A stretch of 64,000 nt of DNA from Pseudomonas fluorescens (GCF_040448305.1 NZ_CP148752.1:930001-994000); one strand, 5' to 3'; shown: positions 52,941 through 62,340, numbered from the stretch's first letter. The notes: generated by a model not told the origin, from the sequence alone. A program made the numbers and translations.

Positions 52941-53049
52941 TTGGGCGGCTTTTGGATCCCATGGCGATTGGCATGCGCTGTGGAGACAGCCGGGTTTGCG
53001 CCGCAACCAACCGGGGTAATAGAGGGATTCATCCGCTCCCTTTGCGTAT

Positions 53050-53068
53050 GAGAATATTTATCATTAAT
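53050..53068 (+). promoter_or_regulatory. Candidate Fur box of the iron-uptake operon
   Basis: GAGAATATTTATCATTAAT matches 13 of 19 positions of the Fur consensus. It lies 60 bases upstream of the DUF3649 gene, where iron-controlled expression is expected. Confidence 0.65.
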
Positions 53069-53128
53069 ATTGCGTCCTTGCCGGCCCCCTGACGCTGTCG
53101 TGGCCTCATCCGGTTTCCAGGTCGAAAC

Positions 53129-53434
53129 ATGAACGCCAAACCCCGCACACTTCCCGTTTCCTACCGATTGGCGGTCGCGTCGCGGGTGCTCGCTGCCGTA
53201 TTTGGCGGTTACCTCGTCGCGGCGCTGGCCGGTGTCAGCCTCAGCCTTTGGCTGCCTGTCAGTCGCGCTGAAGCGGTGGTGATCGGGATGATGACCTCGT
53301 TTCTGGTGTACTTGCTGGCCGTTATCTGGTGCTTTGCCTGCGGCAGTGCGTGGCGAGCCTGGTTCGGCGTGATGGTGCCGGGTTTGATGCTGGCAGCGGT
53401 GCTCGGGTTGGCGTACGGGGTGGGTCGTTCATGA
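53129..53434 (+). CDS. DUF3649-family small membrane protein
   Basis: The 101-residue protein has three hydrophobic helices (about 15-40, 48-68, 74-97) and matches DUF3649, found with PepSY membrane proteins in siderophore clusters. It is probably a partner subunit of the adjacent PepSY protein. A Fur box lies upstream. The stop overlaps the next start (ATGA). Confidence 0.83.
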   Translation: MNAKPRTLPVSYRLAVASRVLAAVFGGYLVAALAGVSLSLWLPVSRAEAVVIGMMTSFLVYLLAVIWCFACGSAWRAWFGVMVPGLMLAAVLGLAYGVGRS

Positions 53435-55002
53435 AAGAGGGCTTTCGCCAGGCGATGGCCTGGTTGCACACCTGGGCCGGGCTGATTTTCGGCTGGTTGC
53501 TGTTTGCGATTTTCCTGACTGGCACGCTGGCCTATTTCAAAAGTGAAACCAGCCACTGGATGCAGCCGGAGATCCCGGTTCGTTCCGTGTCCGCCGAAAC
53601 CAGTTTGACCGTGGCTCAACACTATCTTGAGCAACACGCCGCAGGCGCCTCACGTTGGTTGATCGAGTTGCCCAGCGCCCGGCGGCCGGGTTTATCAGTG
53701 CACTGGGAACCGGCAGCGGACAAGCCCGGCCAACACCGCGAACAATTGCTCGACCCGCTAACCGGCACCGAAGTGCACCCCCGCGAGACGATGGGCGGCG
53801 AGTTCTTCTATCGCTTCCACTTCGAGTTGCAAATGCCCTATCCGTGGGGGCGCTGGTTGGCGACTGTCGCTGCCATGTTGATGTTTGTGGCACTGATCAG
53901 CGGCATCATCACCCACAAGAAAATCTTCAAGGACTTCTTCACCTTCCGCCCGCGCAAGGGGCGGCGTTCCTGGCTCGACGGGCACTACGTGGTGGGCGTG
54001 CTGGTGTTGCCGTTTCACTTGATGATCACCTACAGCAGTCTGGTGATGTTCATGATGATGGTAATGCCGGCAGGGATTGAGGCCAGGTACAAGGGCGATG
54101 CCCAGACGTTTTATCGAGAGGCGATTCCCGAGTCCGAAGTCCCGTCAGCCGTCGGCAGTTCCGGTCTGTTGATGCCTTTGGCGCCGTTGCTGGAGCAGGC
54201 AAACCGACTTCGGCCAAGTGGCCGGATTGCCGAGGTGACGGTGAACCACCCCGGCGACGCCAATGCTTCGGTGGTGATGCAGTTCGACGGGGCCGACCGT
54301 GTGGGCCACGATTTCGGCCGCACCGTGTCCTTCAATGGCGTAACGGGTAAGCAGCTGGAGGCGATGCTGGAGCGCTCGTTGCCTGTTGCAATCGCCGGCG
54401 GGTTCTTCGGTCTGCACATGGGCCATTTCGCCAGCCCGGTGTTGCGCTGGATGTACTTCATGTGTGGTCTGGCCGGTACGGCCATGATCGGTACCGGGCT
54501 GGTGATCTGGCTCGGCAAACGTCAACTCAAGCATGCCAAAAGCGCTGTGATGCCTTTCGAGCTAAGGCTGGTGGAGGTGCTGAACATCGCCAGCATGTCG
54601 GGGCTGATGCTCGCGGTGGCGGCGTTCTTCTGGGCCAATCGATTGTTGCCGGTGACCATGACCGGACGCTCGGATTGGGAGGTCAACGGCTTCTTCATCG
54701 TCTGGGGCTTGAGCCTGCTGCACGCCATGCTCCGCCGAGGCCGGGCGGCCTGGGTCGAGCAACTGGCGTTGGCGGCGTTGCTGTTTGGTGCAGTGCCGCT
54801 GTTGAACGCCCTGACGACACAGTATCACCTGGGGGTGTCGCTGGCGCAGAGCGATTGGGCCATGGCCGGGTTCGATCTGGCATGCCTGGTCAGCGGCCTG
54901 TTTTTCGCCTGGGCAGCCTGGAAAATACGCAGCTCGGAAATGGCTCAAGCCGTCGGCACAAAACGCCCGCGATCGATGGCGCTCGAACGGGAGGCGAACT
55001 GA
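53431..55002 (+). CDS. PepSY-associated membrane protein, probable ferri-siderophore reductase
   Basis: The 523-residue inner-membrane protein begins MKEGFRQAMAWLHTWAGLIF and has four or more long hydrophobic helices (about 13-35, 145-168, 190-212, 330-352 and a C-terminal group) with periplasmic PepSY-like parts between. Conserved histidines in the helices (HTWAG, HLMITYSS, HMGHFASPVLRWMYF) fit heme ligation. Relatives FoxB and FpvG reduce iron in siderophores in the periplasm. It is translationally coupled to DUF3649, and DUF3325 follows directly. Confidence 0.87.
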   Translation: MKEGFRQAMAWLHTWAGLIFGWLLFAIFLTGTLAYFKSETSHWMQPEIPVRSVSAETSLTVAQHYLEQHAAGASRWLIELPSARRPGLSVHWEPAADKPGQHREQLLDPLTGTEVHPRETMGGEFFYRFHFELQMPYPWGRWLATVAAMLMFVALISGIITHKKIFKDFFTFRPRKGRRSWLDGHYVVGVLVLPFHLMITYSSLVMFMMMVMPAGIEARYKGDAQTFYREAIPESEVPSAVGSSGLLMPLAPLLEQANRLRPSGRIAEVTVNHPGDANASVVMQFDGADRVGHDFGRTVSFNGVTGKQLEAMLERSLPVAIAGGFFGLHMGHFASPVLRWMYFMCGLAGTAMIGTGLVIWLGKRQLKHAKSAVMPFELRLVEVLNIASMSGLMLAVAAFFWANRLLPVTMTGRSDWEVNGFFIVWGLSLLHAMLRRGRAAWVEQLALAALLFGAVPLLNALTTQYHLGVSLAQSDWAMAGFDLACLVSGLFFAWAAWKIRSSEMAQAVGTKRPRSMALEREAN

Positions 55003-55329
55003 ATGTTGCTCGCCGCGTTGCTTTGTTATGCCGGTTTTGCCGCGCTGTGTTTATCGATGGACCGGCATCACGCCGAACTGCTGGGGCATAAACCGACACA
55101 GCGTCGGCGTCTGGGCCTGAAACTGCTTGGCTGGCTTTCGCTGAGTCTGTCGTTGTGGGCGGCAGTGGTGGCGGCAGGCTGGGGATTGGGCCTGGTTCAG
55201 TGGTTCGGCCTGTTGATGCTCAGTGCATTGTTGCTGGTTTTGCTGATTCCCTACCGTCCGCGTCTGGCCTTGTCTCTGGCCGGGCTGAGCCTGCTGGCCA
55301 GTCCGATTGCCGTGTTTGCGCAGTGTTGA
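55003..55329 (+). CDS. DUF3325-family small membrane protein
   Basis: The 108-residue protein has three or four hydrophobic helices and matches DUF3325, the usual third partner of DUF3649 and the PepSY protein in iron clusters. It starts at the base right after the previous stop. It probably belongs to the same inner-membrane complex. The ECF sigma gene starts four bases after its stop. Confidence 0.82.
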   Translation: MLLAALLCYAGFAALCLSMDRHHAELLGHKPTQRRRLGLKLLGWLSLSLSLWAAVVAAGWGLGLVQWFGLLMLSALLLVLLIPYRPRLALSLAGLSLLASPIAVFAQC

Positions 55330-55333
55330 ATCG

Positions 55334-55906
55334 ATGATCACTCTCCCCCCCGAACCCCGCGATATCGAGGGTGATCAACAGCGCGGAGACCGTGCGCATT
55401 TTCTCCAGGTGTTTCTCTCCCAGCGTTCGCAAATGGAAGCGCTGGTGAGTCGGCGCGTCGGTTGCCGGGCGACGGCGGCCGACCTGGTACAGGATTTGTT
55501 CCTGCGTTTCTGGCGGCGGCCGCTGGTGCAAGTCGAGGAGCTCAGCACCTACCTGTTGCGCTGCGCCGGCAACATCGCCATCGACCACTTGCGCAGTGAA
55601 GGCACGCGGGTCCGGGCCAGCGAAGGCTTGATGGTGGAGCCACCGGACAGCCATGGCTGTGGACCGCAAGCGGCGCTGGAGGCGGGCAACGATTTGCGCC
55701 ACGTCGAAGCCGCGTTGCGCGCCTTGCCGGAGCGCACGCGGCAGATCTTCTTGCTCAATCGCATTCACGGTCGCAAATACGCCGAGATCGCCAAGGCCAT
55801 GGGCTTGTCCCAAAGTGCCGTGGAAAAACATATGATGCGCGCCCTCGAAGCCTGTAAGGCCAGCCTTCGGGAACCCGAAACGCGCACGCCAGGGAAAGCA
55901 CCGTGA
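55334..55906 (+). CDS. ECF sigma factor, FecI/iron-starvation type
   Basis: The 190-residue sigma factor has region 2 (ATAADLVQDLFLRFWRRP, then YLLRCAGNIAIDHLRSE) and region 4 (YAEIAKAMGLSQSAVEKHMM). FecI-type factors direct RNA polymerase to the siderophore-receptor promoter when signalled by FecR. ATG 55334 gives MITLPPEPRDIEG; the reading from 55307 runs into DUF3325. It overlaps the fecR start by four bases. Confidence 0.92.
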   Translation: MITLPPEPRDIEGDQQRGDRAHFLQVFLSQRSQMEALVSRRVGCRATAADLVQDLFLRFWRRPLVQVEELSTYLLRCAGNIAIDHLRSEGTRVRASEGLMVEPPDSHGCGPQAALEAGNDLRHVEAALRALPERTRQIFLLNRIHGRKYAEIAKAMGLSQSAVEKHMMRALEACKASLREPETRTPGKAP

Positions 55907-56892
55907 ACCACTTCGAACGCGTTACCCCGACGCCCGCGCAGGAGCAGGCCGCGCTGGCCTGGCTGAGCCTGTTGCATGACCAACCCAGCAGCGCTGACCA
56001 AGCGACGTTCAGCCAATGGTTGCAGGCCGACCCCGCCCATGCCGAGGCGTATGCCCAGGTGCAGGTCTTGTGGGAGTTGAGCGAAGGGCCGGCGCGCACG
56101 CTCGCCAAGGAAGACGCTTTTGCCTTGCAGGGCTATCTCAACGCCATGGACAAACCGCGGCGCAGCACGGTCGGGCGCTGGTCCGGTGCGCTGGCGATGG
56201 CCGCGTGCCTGCTGTTGATGATCAGTCTCGGCACAGGTTTGAAGCCGATGCGCTGGATGGATGACCTGGGGGCGGATTACGTCTCGGCACCGGGGGAAAT
56301 CCGCACCGTCACCTTGGCCGATCAGTCGCAGGTGACACTGGATGCCGACAGCGCCATCGCCGTGGATTTCAGTCGCGGTGAGCGGCATGTGCAACTGCGT
56401 CGCGGCGCCGGTTTTTTCAGCGTCACCCACACCGGCGAGCCATTTGTGGTGGACGCCGAGAAAGGGCAGGCGCGGGTTCTGGGTACGCAGTTCGAAGTCC
56501 GTTTGCAGCCCCACGGTGCACAGGTCACGGTGCTGTCGGGACGGGTTGGCGTGACAGCGGACCAGAACGCCGAGCAGCAAATTCTCACTGCCGGCCAGCA
56601 AGTGGCCTACGGCGAAGGCTCGGCGCAAACACTCCACGCGGTGGACAGCGAAGCGCAGTTGGCATGGCGCCAGGGCTGGCTCAATTACTACAAGGCGACG
56701 TTGGCGGATGTGGTGCAGGATTTGGCGCGCTATTACCCCGGTCGGATCGTGATACTCAACGATGAACTGGCGACGCGTCGGGTCAGTGGCAGCTTTCCGA
56801 GCAGGAACCCGCAGGCGGTGTTGAGTTCGTTGCAGGGGGTGTTGGGGTTTGAGCAGCATCAGGTTTTGGGGCAGCTGATTATTTTGCGTTGA
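55903..56892 (+). CDS. FecR-type anti-sigma regulator
   Basis: The 329-residue protein has the cytoplasmic FecR N-terminal domain (AALAWLSLLHDQPSSADQATF), a single membrane segment at about 92-110 (GALAMAACLLLMISLGTG), and the periplasmic FecR/STN-contacting part (from about 125). It relays siderophore uptake at the receptor to the ECF sigma factor. It starts at GTG 55903, overlapping the sigma gene. A REP pair separates it from the receptor gene. Confidence 0.93.
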   Translation: MNHFERVTPTPAQEQAALAWLSLLHDQPSSADQATFSQWLQADPAHAEAYAQVQVLWELSEGPARTLAKEDAFALQGYLNAMDKPRRSTVGRWSGALAMAACLLLMISLGTGLKPMRWMDDLGADYVSAPGEIRTVTLADQSQVTLDADSAIAVDFSRGERHVQLRRGAGFFSVTHTGEPFVVDAEKGQARVLGTQFEVRLQPHGAQVTVLSGRVGVTADQNAEQQILTAGQQVAYGEGSAQTLHAVDSEAQLAWRQGWLNYYKATLADVVQDLARYYPGRIVILNDELATRRVSGSFPSRNPQAVLSSLQGVLGFEQHQVLGQLIILR

Positions 56893-56904
56893 GGCGACTG
56901 ACCT

Positions 56905-56998
56905 CTTCGCGAGCAGGCTCGCTCCCACAGGTTTTGAGTCGGCCTCCAAATTGGGGCAACACATAACCCTGTGGGAGCGAGCCTGCTCGCGAAGGGGC
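56905..56998. repeat. REP pair, outward-facing orientation
   Basis: CGCGAGCAGGCTCGCTCCCAC precedes GTGGGAGCGAGCCTGCTCGCG. It lies between fecR-like and receptor genes on the same strand, inside the iron cluster. Confidence 0.88.
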
Positions 56999-57131
56999 CA
57001 GTTCAAACACCACATCACCCTGAATAAAAATATTTTCAAATTTTTGCTGAGGTAAACCCGATTGCCATCCGTGTAGTGACTGAAACTGCGAGTCATTCGC
57101 ATCCGTTGCGGTTCTACACAGGTCATGAGTC

Positions 57132-59561
57132 ATGAAGTCCAGGGCAAAATCGGGGTCGGTCAAACAATGGTTGGGTGTGTCTGCGTTGAGCTTTTCGGCA
57201 TTGGCGTTGTTGCCGCTGAGCGTGGCGCTGGCCGCAGAGGTGGGTAGTAGCCAGTCGCGTGGGCAATTCAACTTCGCGCTGGCCGCCAAACCGATGCCCC
57301 AGGCCCTGAGTGATTTCAGCCGGGTGACCGGCATCAGCGTGGTCTACACCGATGAAGCGCCGTATGGTCTCAATGCGCCGGCCATTAATGGCCAGATGAG
57401 CGCCGAACAGGCCCTGCAACGACTGCTCACCGGTTCGGGTTTGACCTTCCGTCGCACCGACGGCCACACCATTGCACTGGAGCCACGGACGACTGAAGGT
57501 GCGTTGAACCTGGGCGCAACCACCATCACCTCGTCGATGGATGACTCCATGAGCTACCAGCCGCCACCGACCTCTTCGGTGATGCGCTCCTCGGCCCCGA
57601 TTCAGGACATCCCGCAGACGATCAACGTCGTCCCGGCCCAGGTCATCCGCGACCAGGCGCCGCGCAATCTCGATGACGCCCTGGCCAATGTCAGCGGCAT
57701 CACCCAGGCCAACACTTTGGGCAGCACCCAGGACTCAGTGATGGTCCGCGGCTTTGGCGACAACCGTAACGGCTCGATCATGCGCGACGGCATGCCGATC
57801 GTGCAGGGGCGTGGCCTCAACGCCAGCGTGGACCGGGTCGAAGTGCTCAAAGGGCCGGCCTCGTTGCTCTATGGCATTCAGGATCCGGGCGGCGTGGTCA
57901 ACATGGTCAGCAAGAAGCCTGAGCTTGAGCAGTACAACGCACTGACCGCGCGCGGCTCGAGCTATGGCGACGGCAAGAACGGCAGCGGCGGCGGTCTCGA
58001 CAGCACTGGTGCCCTCGGCGATTCCGGGTTGGCCTACCGCATGGTGCTGGACTACGAAGACGAAGATTACTGGCGCAACTTCGGTGTGCATCGCGAGAGC
58101 CTGATCGCGCCGTCGCTGGCCTGGTACGGCGAAAGCACCAGCGTGCTGTTCTCCTATGAACACCGCGAATTCCTCACACCATTCGACCGTGGCACGCTGA
58201 TCGATCCACGCACCAACCATCCGCTGGACATCTCGCGCAACGAGCGTCTCGACGAGCCGTTCAACAACATGGAAGGGCGCTCGGACCTCTATCACTTCGA
58301 GGCCGATCACGAACTCAACGACAACTGGAAAGCCCATTTCGGCTACAGCTGGAACCGCGAAACCTACGACGCCAGCCAGGTGCGCGTGACCGCCATCGAC
58401 ACCAAAAAGGGCACCCTGACCCGCAGCATGGACGGCACCCAGAATGCGATCAGCACCGATCGTTTCACCACCGCCAGCCTCGAAGGCAATGTGAATGTGC
58501 TCGGCATGCAGCACGACCTGCTGTTCGGCGTCGATGACGAATACCGCAAGATTTATCGCGAAGACCTGATCCGCCAGAAAAGCCTGACCACATTCAGTTA
58601 CGTCAATCCGGTCTATGGTCGGGAAGTGGCGGGCACCACCGTCAGTGCGGCCGACAGCGCGCAGACCGATGAACTGCGCAGCGATTCGGTCTTCCTGCAG
58701 GATTCCATCCACCTCACTGATAAGTGGATTCTGGTGGCTGGCGCGCGTTTCCAAGCCTACGACCAGTACGCCGGCAAAGGCGTGCCATTCCACGCCAACA
58801 CCGACAGCAACGGGCAGAAATGGGTACCGCGCGCGGGCCTTGTGTACAAATACACCGATGCCTTGTCGTTCTATGGCAGCTACACCGAGTCGTTCAAACC
58901 CAACTCGACCATCGCGCCCCTGAGCGGCAGCAGTACCGTGCTTGACGGCGGCATCGCACCGGAGGAAGCCAAGTCCTGGGAGCTGGGTGCCAAGCTCGAT
59001 CTGCCGGGCCGCGTCACCGGCAACATCGCGCTGTTCGACATCAAGAAACGCAACGTGCTGGTGGCCAACGCCGAAGGCCCGACCACGATTTACAGTGCCG
59101 CCGGTGAAGTGCGTTCCCGTGGCCTGGAAGTGGATTTGAGCGGTCAGCTCAGCGATCGCTGGAGCATGATCGGCAGCTACGCCTACACCGATGCCGAGGT
59201 CACCGAAGACCCGGTTTACCAAGGCAATCAACTGCAAAACGTGGCGAAGAACAGCGGCTCGTTGTCGGCCGTCTATGACTTCGGCAGCGTCATTGGCGGT
59301 GATCAGCTGCGTGTCGGCGCCGGGGCGCGTTATGTGGGCGAGCGCGCGGGCAACGCGGTGAACGATTTCGACCTGCCGAGCTACACCGTGGCCGATGCGT
59401 TCGCCACCTACGACACCAAAGTCGAAGGGCAGAAGGTCAAGTTTCAGCTCAACGTGAAGAACCTGTTCGACCGCACCTACTACACCTCGGCGGCGAGTCG
59501 GTTCTTTGTTTCGATGGGGGATTCGCGGCAGATTTCGTTGTCCAGCACGCTGGAGTTCTGA
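57132..59561 (+). CDS. TonB-dependent siderophore receptor with signalling domain (FiuA-like)
   Basis: The 809-residue outer-membrane receptor has a signal peptide (to about 35, VALAAE), an STN signalling domain (about 50-115, FNFALAAKPMPQALSDFSRV), a plug domain (about 150-260, VERVEVLKGPASLLYG-like VDRVEVLKGPASLLYGIQ, then DPGGVVNMVSKKP), and a 22-strand barrel ending in LSSTLEF with a terminal Phe. The STN domain means it signals through the FecR and ECF proteins upstream. The closest remembered family is FiuA/FhuA-like ferrichrome receptors; the ligand is not proven. Confidence 0.9.
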   Translation: MKSRAKSGSVKQWLGVSALSFSALALLPLSVALAAEVGSSQSRGQFNFALAAKPMPQALSDFSRVTGISVVYTDEAPYGLNAPAINGQMSAEQALQRLLTGSGLTFRRTDGHTIALEPRTTEGALNLGATTITSSMDDSMSYQPPPTSSVMRSSAPIQDIPQTINVVPAQVIRDQAPRNLDDALANVSGITQANTLGSTQDSVMVRGFGDNRNGSIMRDGMPIVQGRGLNASVDRVEVLKGPASLLYGIQDPGGVVNMVSKKPELEQYNALTARGSSYGDGKNGSGGGLDSTGALGDSGLAYRMVLDYEDEDYWRNFGVHRESLIAPSLAWYGESTSVLFSYEHREFLTPFDRGTLIDPRTNHPLDISRNERLDEPFNNMEGRSDLYHFEADHELNDNWKAHFGYSWNRETYDASQVRVTAIDTKKGTLTRSMDGTQNAISTDRFTTASLEGNVNVLGMQHDLLFGVDDEYRKIYREDLIRQKSLTTFSYVNPVYGREVAGTTVSAADSAQTDELRSDSVFLQDSIHLTDKWILVAGARFQAYDQYAGKGVPFHANTDSNGQKWVPRAGLVYKYTDALSFYGSYTESFKPNSTIAPLSGSSTVLDGGIAPEEAKSWELGAKLDLPGRVTGNIALFDIKKRNVLVANAEGPTTIYSAAGEVRSRGLEVDLSGQLSDRWSMIGSYAYTDAEVTEDPVYQGNQLQNVAKNSGSLSAVYDFGSVIGGDQLRVGAGARYVGERAGNAVNDFDLPSYTVADAFATYDTKVEGQKVKFQLNVKNLFDRTYYTSAASRFFVSMGDSRQISLSSTLEF

Positions 59562-59583
59562 CGACAGACCGCGTCATCGTTCT

Positions 59584-59677
59584 TCGCGAGCAGGCTCGCT
59601 CCCACAGGGGAATAAGGTGATCAAAAAACAGGTGAGCACCGCCAAACCTTGTGGGAGCGAGCCTGCTCGCGATGGCG
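59584..59677. repeat. REP pair, outward-facing orientation
   Basis: CGCGAGCAGGCTCGCTCCCAC precedes GTGGGAGCGAGCCTGCTCGCG, between the convergent receptor and AraC-family genes. Confidence 0.88.
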
Positions 59678-59704
59678 CCCTGAAAGGCGCCGAAAATCCC
59701 GGAT

Positions 59705-60580
59705 CTAGCGCAAAAACGCCTGCCGATACTCACCGGGCGTCCCGCCAAGTGTCTGGCGAAAGCGGTTGGTGAAATGGCTGGCACTGGAGAAGCCGCAAGC
59801 CAGTGCAATCTCCCCCAGTGGCTGCGAGGTCGTACGCAGCAACTCCCGCGCCCGGTCAAGGCGCCGCGCCAGCACGTACTGGTGGGGTGGCAAGCCGAAG
59901 CTTTCGCGGAACATCCGCGCGAAATGGTATTCCGACAACGCGCACAGCGCCGCCAATTGACCCAGGCTGATGGCCTCGTCCAGGTGGCTGTCGATGAACT
60001 CCGCCAGATGACGACGCTGATGCGCGGCCAACCCGCCTTTAAGGCGCAGGCCCTGACGCACATTCACTTGGCTGAGCAGGGCATGGCTGAGCAGTTCGTG
60101 AGCCAAGCTGCTGGTGAGCAGGCGCTCGCCCGGCTCGTCCCAGTTCAAGGTGATCAACTGCCGAAAGCGCAGCGCCTGCTGCGGATCATCAAGAAAGGTC
60201 TGCTCGCGCAGTTGCATTTCCCGTGGTTCGCGATCGAGCAGGGTGACGCAGCCGAGGGCAAATTGTTCGGGGCTGAAATACAGGTGTGCCAGGCGAATAT
60301 CGCCATTGATCACCCAGCCTGACTGGTGATCGGCCGGGAGGATGCACAGTTTGTCCGGGCCACCCTTGTTGTCGGGCTGGTCGCGGCGAAAGGTGCCGGT
60401 GCCGCCGGCGATGTAACAGGACAACGTGTGGTGGCTGGGCGCTTCGTATTCCTGGGCATCGTGGTGATTGCTCCACAAGGCTGCAGACAAGCCGTCACCG
60501 AGCTCGGCGCTGTGCTCCAGGCGAGCATTGGGCGAGCGGTTGAGGGCTTGAAAGACTTGTAGGGTATCCAGTGCCGCCAT
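59705..60580 (-). CDS. AraC-family transcriptional regulator
   Basis: The 291-residue protein has a cupin-like N-terminal sensor and a C-terminal double helix-turn-helix (ISLGQLAALCALSEYHFARM, then FGLPPHQYVLARRL and IALACGFSSASHFTNRFRQT). It diverges from an EamA-family exporter gene across about 150 bases and probably controls it. The signal is unknown. Confidence 0.9.
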   Translation of the reverse strand: MAALDTLQVFQALNRSPNARLEHSAELGDGLSAALWSNHHDAQEYEAPSHHTLSCYIAGGTGTFRRDQPDNKGGPDKLCILPADHQSGWVINGDIRLAHLYFSPEQFALGCVTLLDREPREMQLREQTFLDDPQQALRFRQLITLNWDEPGERLLTSSLAHELLSHALLSQVNVRQGLRLKGGLAAHQRRHLAEFIDSHLDEAISLGQLAALCALSEYHFARMFRESFGLPPHQYVLARRLDRARELLRTTSQPLGEIALACGFSSASHFTNRFRQTLGGTPGEYRQAFLR

Positions 60581-60731
60581 GATCGTTGCTCTCTAACACC
60601 TGCATCCAACGCCTTGCATCCTACTCCGTAGACGCGTGCCTGCCAGCCTGCCGCCAGACAAAAGCGCAAGTTTATGCAAGTGAGCCAGGGCGTAGCGCCG
60701 GACACTGGGCTCCTATCGAGGAGCCTTAGTC

Positions 60732-61634
60732 ATGAACCTTTCTTTGTACCTGCTGACCGTGCTGATCTGGGGCACCACCTGGATTGCCTTGAAATGGCAA
60801 CTGGGCGTGGTGGCCATTCCCGTGTCGATCGTCTATCGCTTCGGCCTCGCCGCGCTGGTGCTGTTCGTGATCCTGCTGCTCAGCCGGCGCCTGCAAGTGA
60901 TGAACCGTCGCGGGCACCTGATCTGCCTGGCTCAGGGGCTGTGCCTGTTCTGCGTCAACTTCATGTGCTTCCTCACCGCGAGCCAATGGATCCCCAGCGG
61001 TCTGGTGGCCGTGGTGTTTTCTACCGCCACCCTGTGGAATGCCCTCAATGCGCGAGTGTTTTTCGGTCAGAAAATCGCTCGCAACGTATTGATGGGCGGC
61101 GCGTTGGGCCTGCTTGGGCTGGGCCTGCTGTTCTGGCCGGAGCTGGCCGGGCATACCGCCAGCCCGGAAACCTTGCTCGGTCTCGGTCTGGCCCTGTGCG
61201 GTACCTTGTGTTTCTCGGCGGGCAACATGCTTTCGAGCCTGCAACAGAAGGTCGGTCTCAAGCCGCTGACCACCAATGCCTGGGGCATGGCTTACGGGGC
61301 GGCGATGCTCACGGTGTGGTGCCTGGTCAAAGGCATTCCCTTCGACATGGAAATGAGCGCGCGTTACATCGGGTCACTGTTGTACCTGGTGATTCCGGGA
61401 TCGGTGATCGGTTTCACCGCTTACTTGACTCTGGTCGGCCGCATGGGGCCTGAGCGGGCTGCGTACTGCACGGTGCTGTTCCCGGTGGTGGCGCTCAACG
61501 TGTCAGCGTTCGTCGAGGGCTATCAATGGACGGTGCCGGCACTGTTGGGGCTGGTATTGGTGATGTTGGGTAACGTACTGGTGTTTCGCAAACCGAAAAT
61601 GCCGCAAGTGCTGGGCAACGGCAAGCTGGCCTGA
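60732..61634 (+). CDS. EamA/DMT-superfamily transporter
   Basis: The 300-residue protein has ten predicted membrane helices in two EamA repeats. It begins MNLSLYLLTVLIWGTTWIAL, and the second repeat ends in a helix near 270-290. DMT exporters move amino acids or other small metabolites; the substrate is not visible. Divergent from the AraC gene, its likely activator. Confidence 0.9.
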   Translation: MNLSLYLLTVLIWGTTWIALKWQLGVVAIPVSIVYRFGLAALVLFVILLLSRRLQVMNRRGHLICLAQGLCLFCVNFMCFLTASQWIPSGLVAVVFSTATLWNALNARVFFGQKIARNVLMGGALGLLGLGLLFWPELAGHTASPETLLGLGLALCGTLCFSAGNMLSSLQQKVGLKPLTTNAWGMAYGAAMLTVWCLVKGIPFDMEMSARYIGSLLYLVIPGSVIGFTAYLTLVGRMGPERAAYCTVLFPVVALNVSAFVEGYQWTVPALLGLVLVMLGNVLVFRKPKMPQVLGNGKLA

Positions 61635-61650
61635 GGCAGTGCTGAGTGAC

Positions 61651-62160
61651 TCAGCGCTCGATTTTCATCGCGACGTATATCAATAGCGGAAAGATGAAAT
61701 CAACGATGTGTCCAGCCCTGTCATTGTAGTTCCAGGTTTTCGACTCATCCATGTTGAACCATTCGGTACCGATTGTTTGAAAGCCGACGTAATAAAGAAA
61801 AATGGCAGTCAATAATCCGATTAGTGCAGGTTTTTTAGCTTCGTGAAATTGTTCGGGGCTGGAGTTGATGTTTTTGTAAAGGTAATAGGTTCCGAGTAGG
61901 CAGCATAGGGTGTAGATCACTTCAAGTGTAATGATCAGCCAGTAAATGCGGTGGTGAAGTATGGTGGAAGTAATAGCTCTGTGTCTGTATTTGTTCTGAT
62001 CATTGGTGGTGTCCATGCTCAGGATGTGGCTAATGTATTGATAATTTGTCGAGTAATCCATGAAGTTGTTATATAGCATTAGCAATCCAAAGAGACTAAT
62101 GAACAACATTAGTATGACTTTGCTGAGTCGAATGACTTGACTTGTTGTGAATGGGTTCAA
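61651..62160 (-). CDS. DUF2165-family membrane protein, AT-rich
   Basis: The 169-residue protein matches DUF2165, predicted small integral membrane proteins: VIRLSKVILMLFISLFGLLM, then MDYSTNYQYISHILSMDTT, and later helices near 72-95, 112-132 and 148-166. The gene is AT-rich (30 percent GC in 62041-62100), unlike its neighbours, suggesting transfer. It starts at TTG 62160, eight bases after GGAG; the next ATG at residue 18 would cut the first helix. Function unknown. Confidence 0.75.
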   Translation of the reverse strand: MNPFTTSQVIRLSKVILMLFISLFGLLMLYNNFMDYSTNYQYISHILSMDTTNDQNKYRHRAITSTILHHRIYWLIITLEVIYTLCCLLGTYYLYKNINSSPEQFHEAKKPALIGLLTAIFLYYVGFQTIGTEWFNMDESKTWNYNDRAGHIVDFIFPLLIYVAMKIER

Positions 62161-62303
62161 GTTGGTGATCTCCGTTGTTGATCCCGTAGTGCCAAGGTAA
62201 ACAAGGAGAGTCTATCGCGTGGTTTTGTTGTTTGGCTGCTGACTGAGTTGCAGGGTGTGTATTCAGAAAGTTGTTTAATAAGGAAAGTGAGTTTTTTTGT
62301 ATT

Positions 62304-62337
62304 AAACAGGCAGGCGCTTGTTACACCTGCCTGTTTT
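62304..62337 (-). terminator. Terminator of the D-2-hydroxyacid dehydrogenase gene
   Basis: AAACAGGCAGG and CCTGCCTGTTTT form a perfect 11-bp stem three bases past the stop. A- and T-flanks allow bidirectional use. Confidence 0.88.
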
Positions 62338-62340
62338 GCG

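Noticed and set aside
52772..53032. Minus-strand frame over the end of the HPF/RaiA-like gene and its terminator
   Set aside because: It contains the terminator hairpin of the plus-strand gene and has no family features.
55765..57126. 453-codon minus-strand frame opposite fecR and the ECF sigma gene
   Set aside because: Shadow of the coupled sigma/FecR genes; it also runs through a REP pair.
60674..61453. 259-codon plus-strand frame overlapping the EamA gene
   Set aside because: The overlapping frame encodes a clear ten-helix transporter; this one gives an Arg/Pro-rich shadow product.
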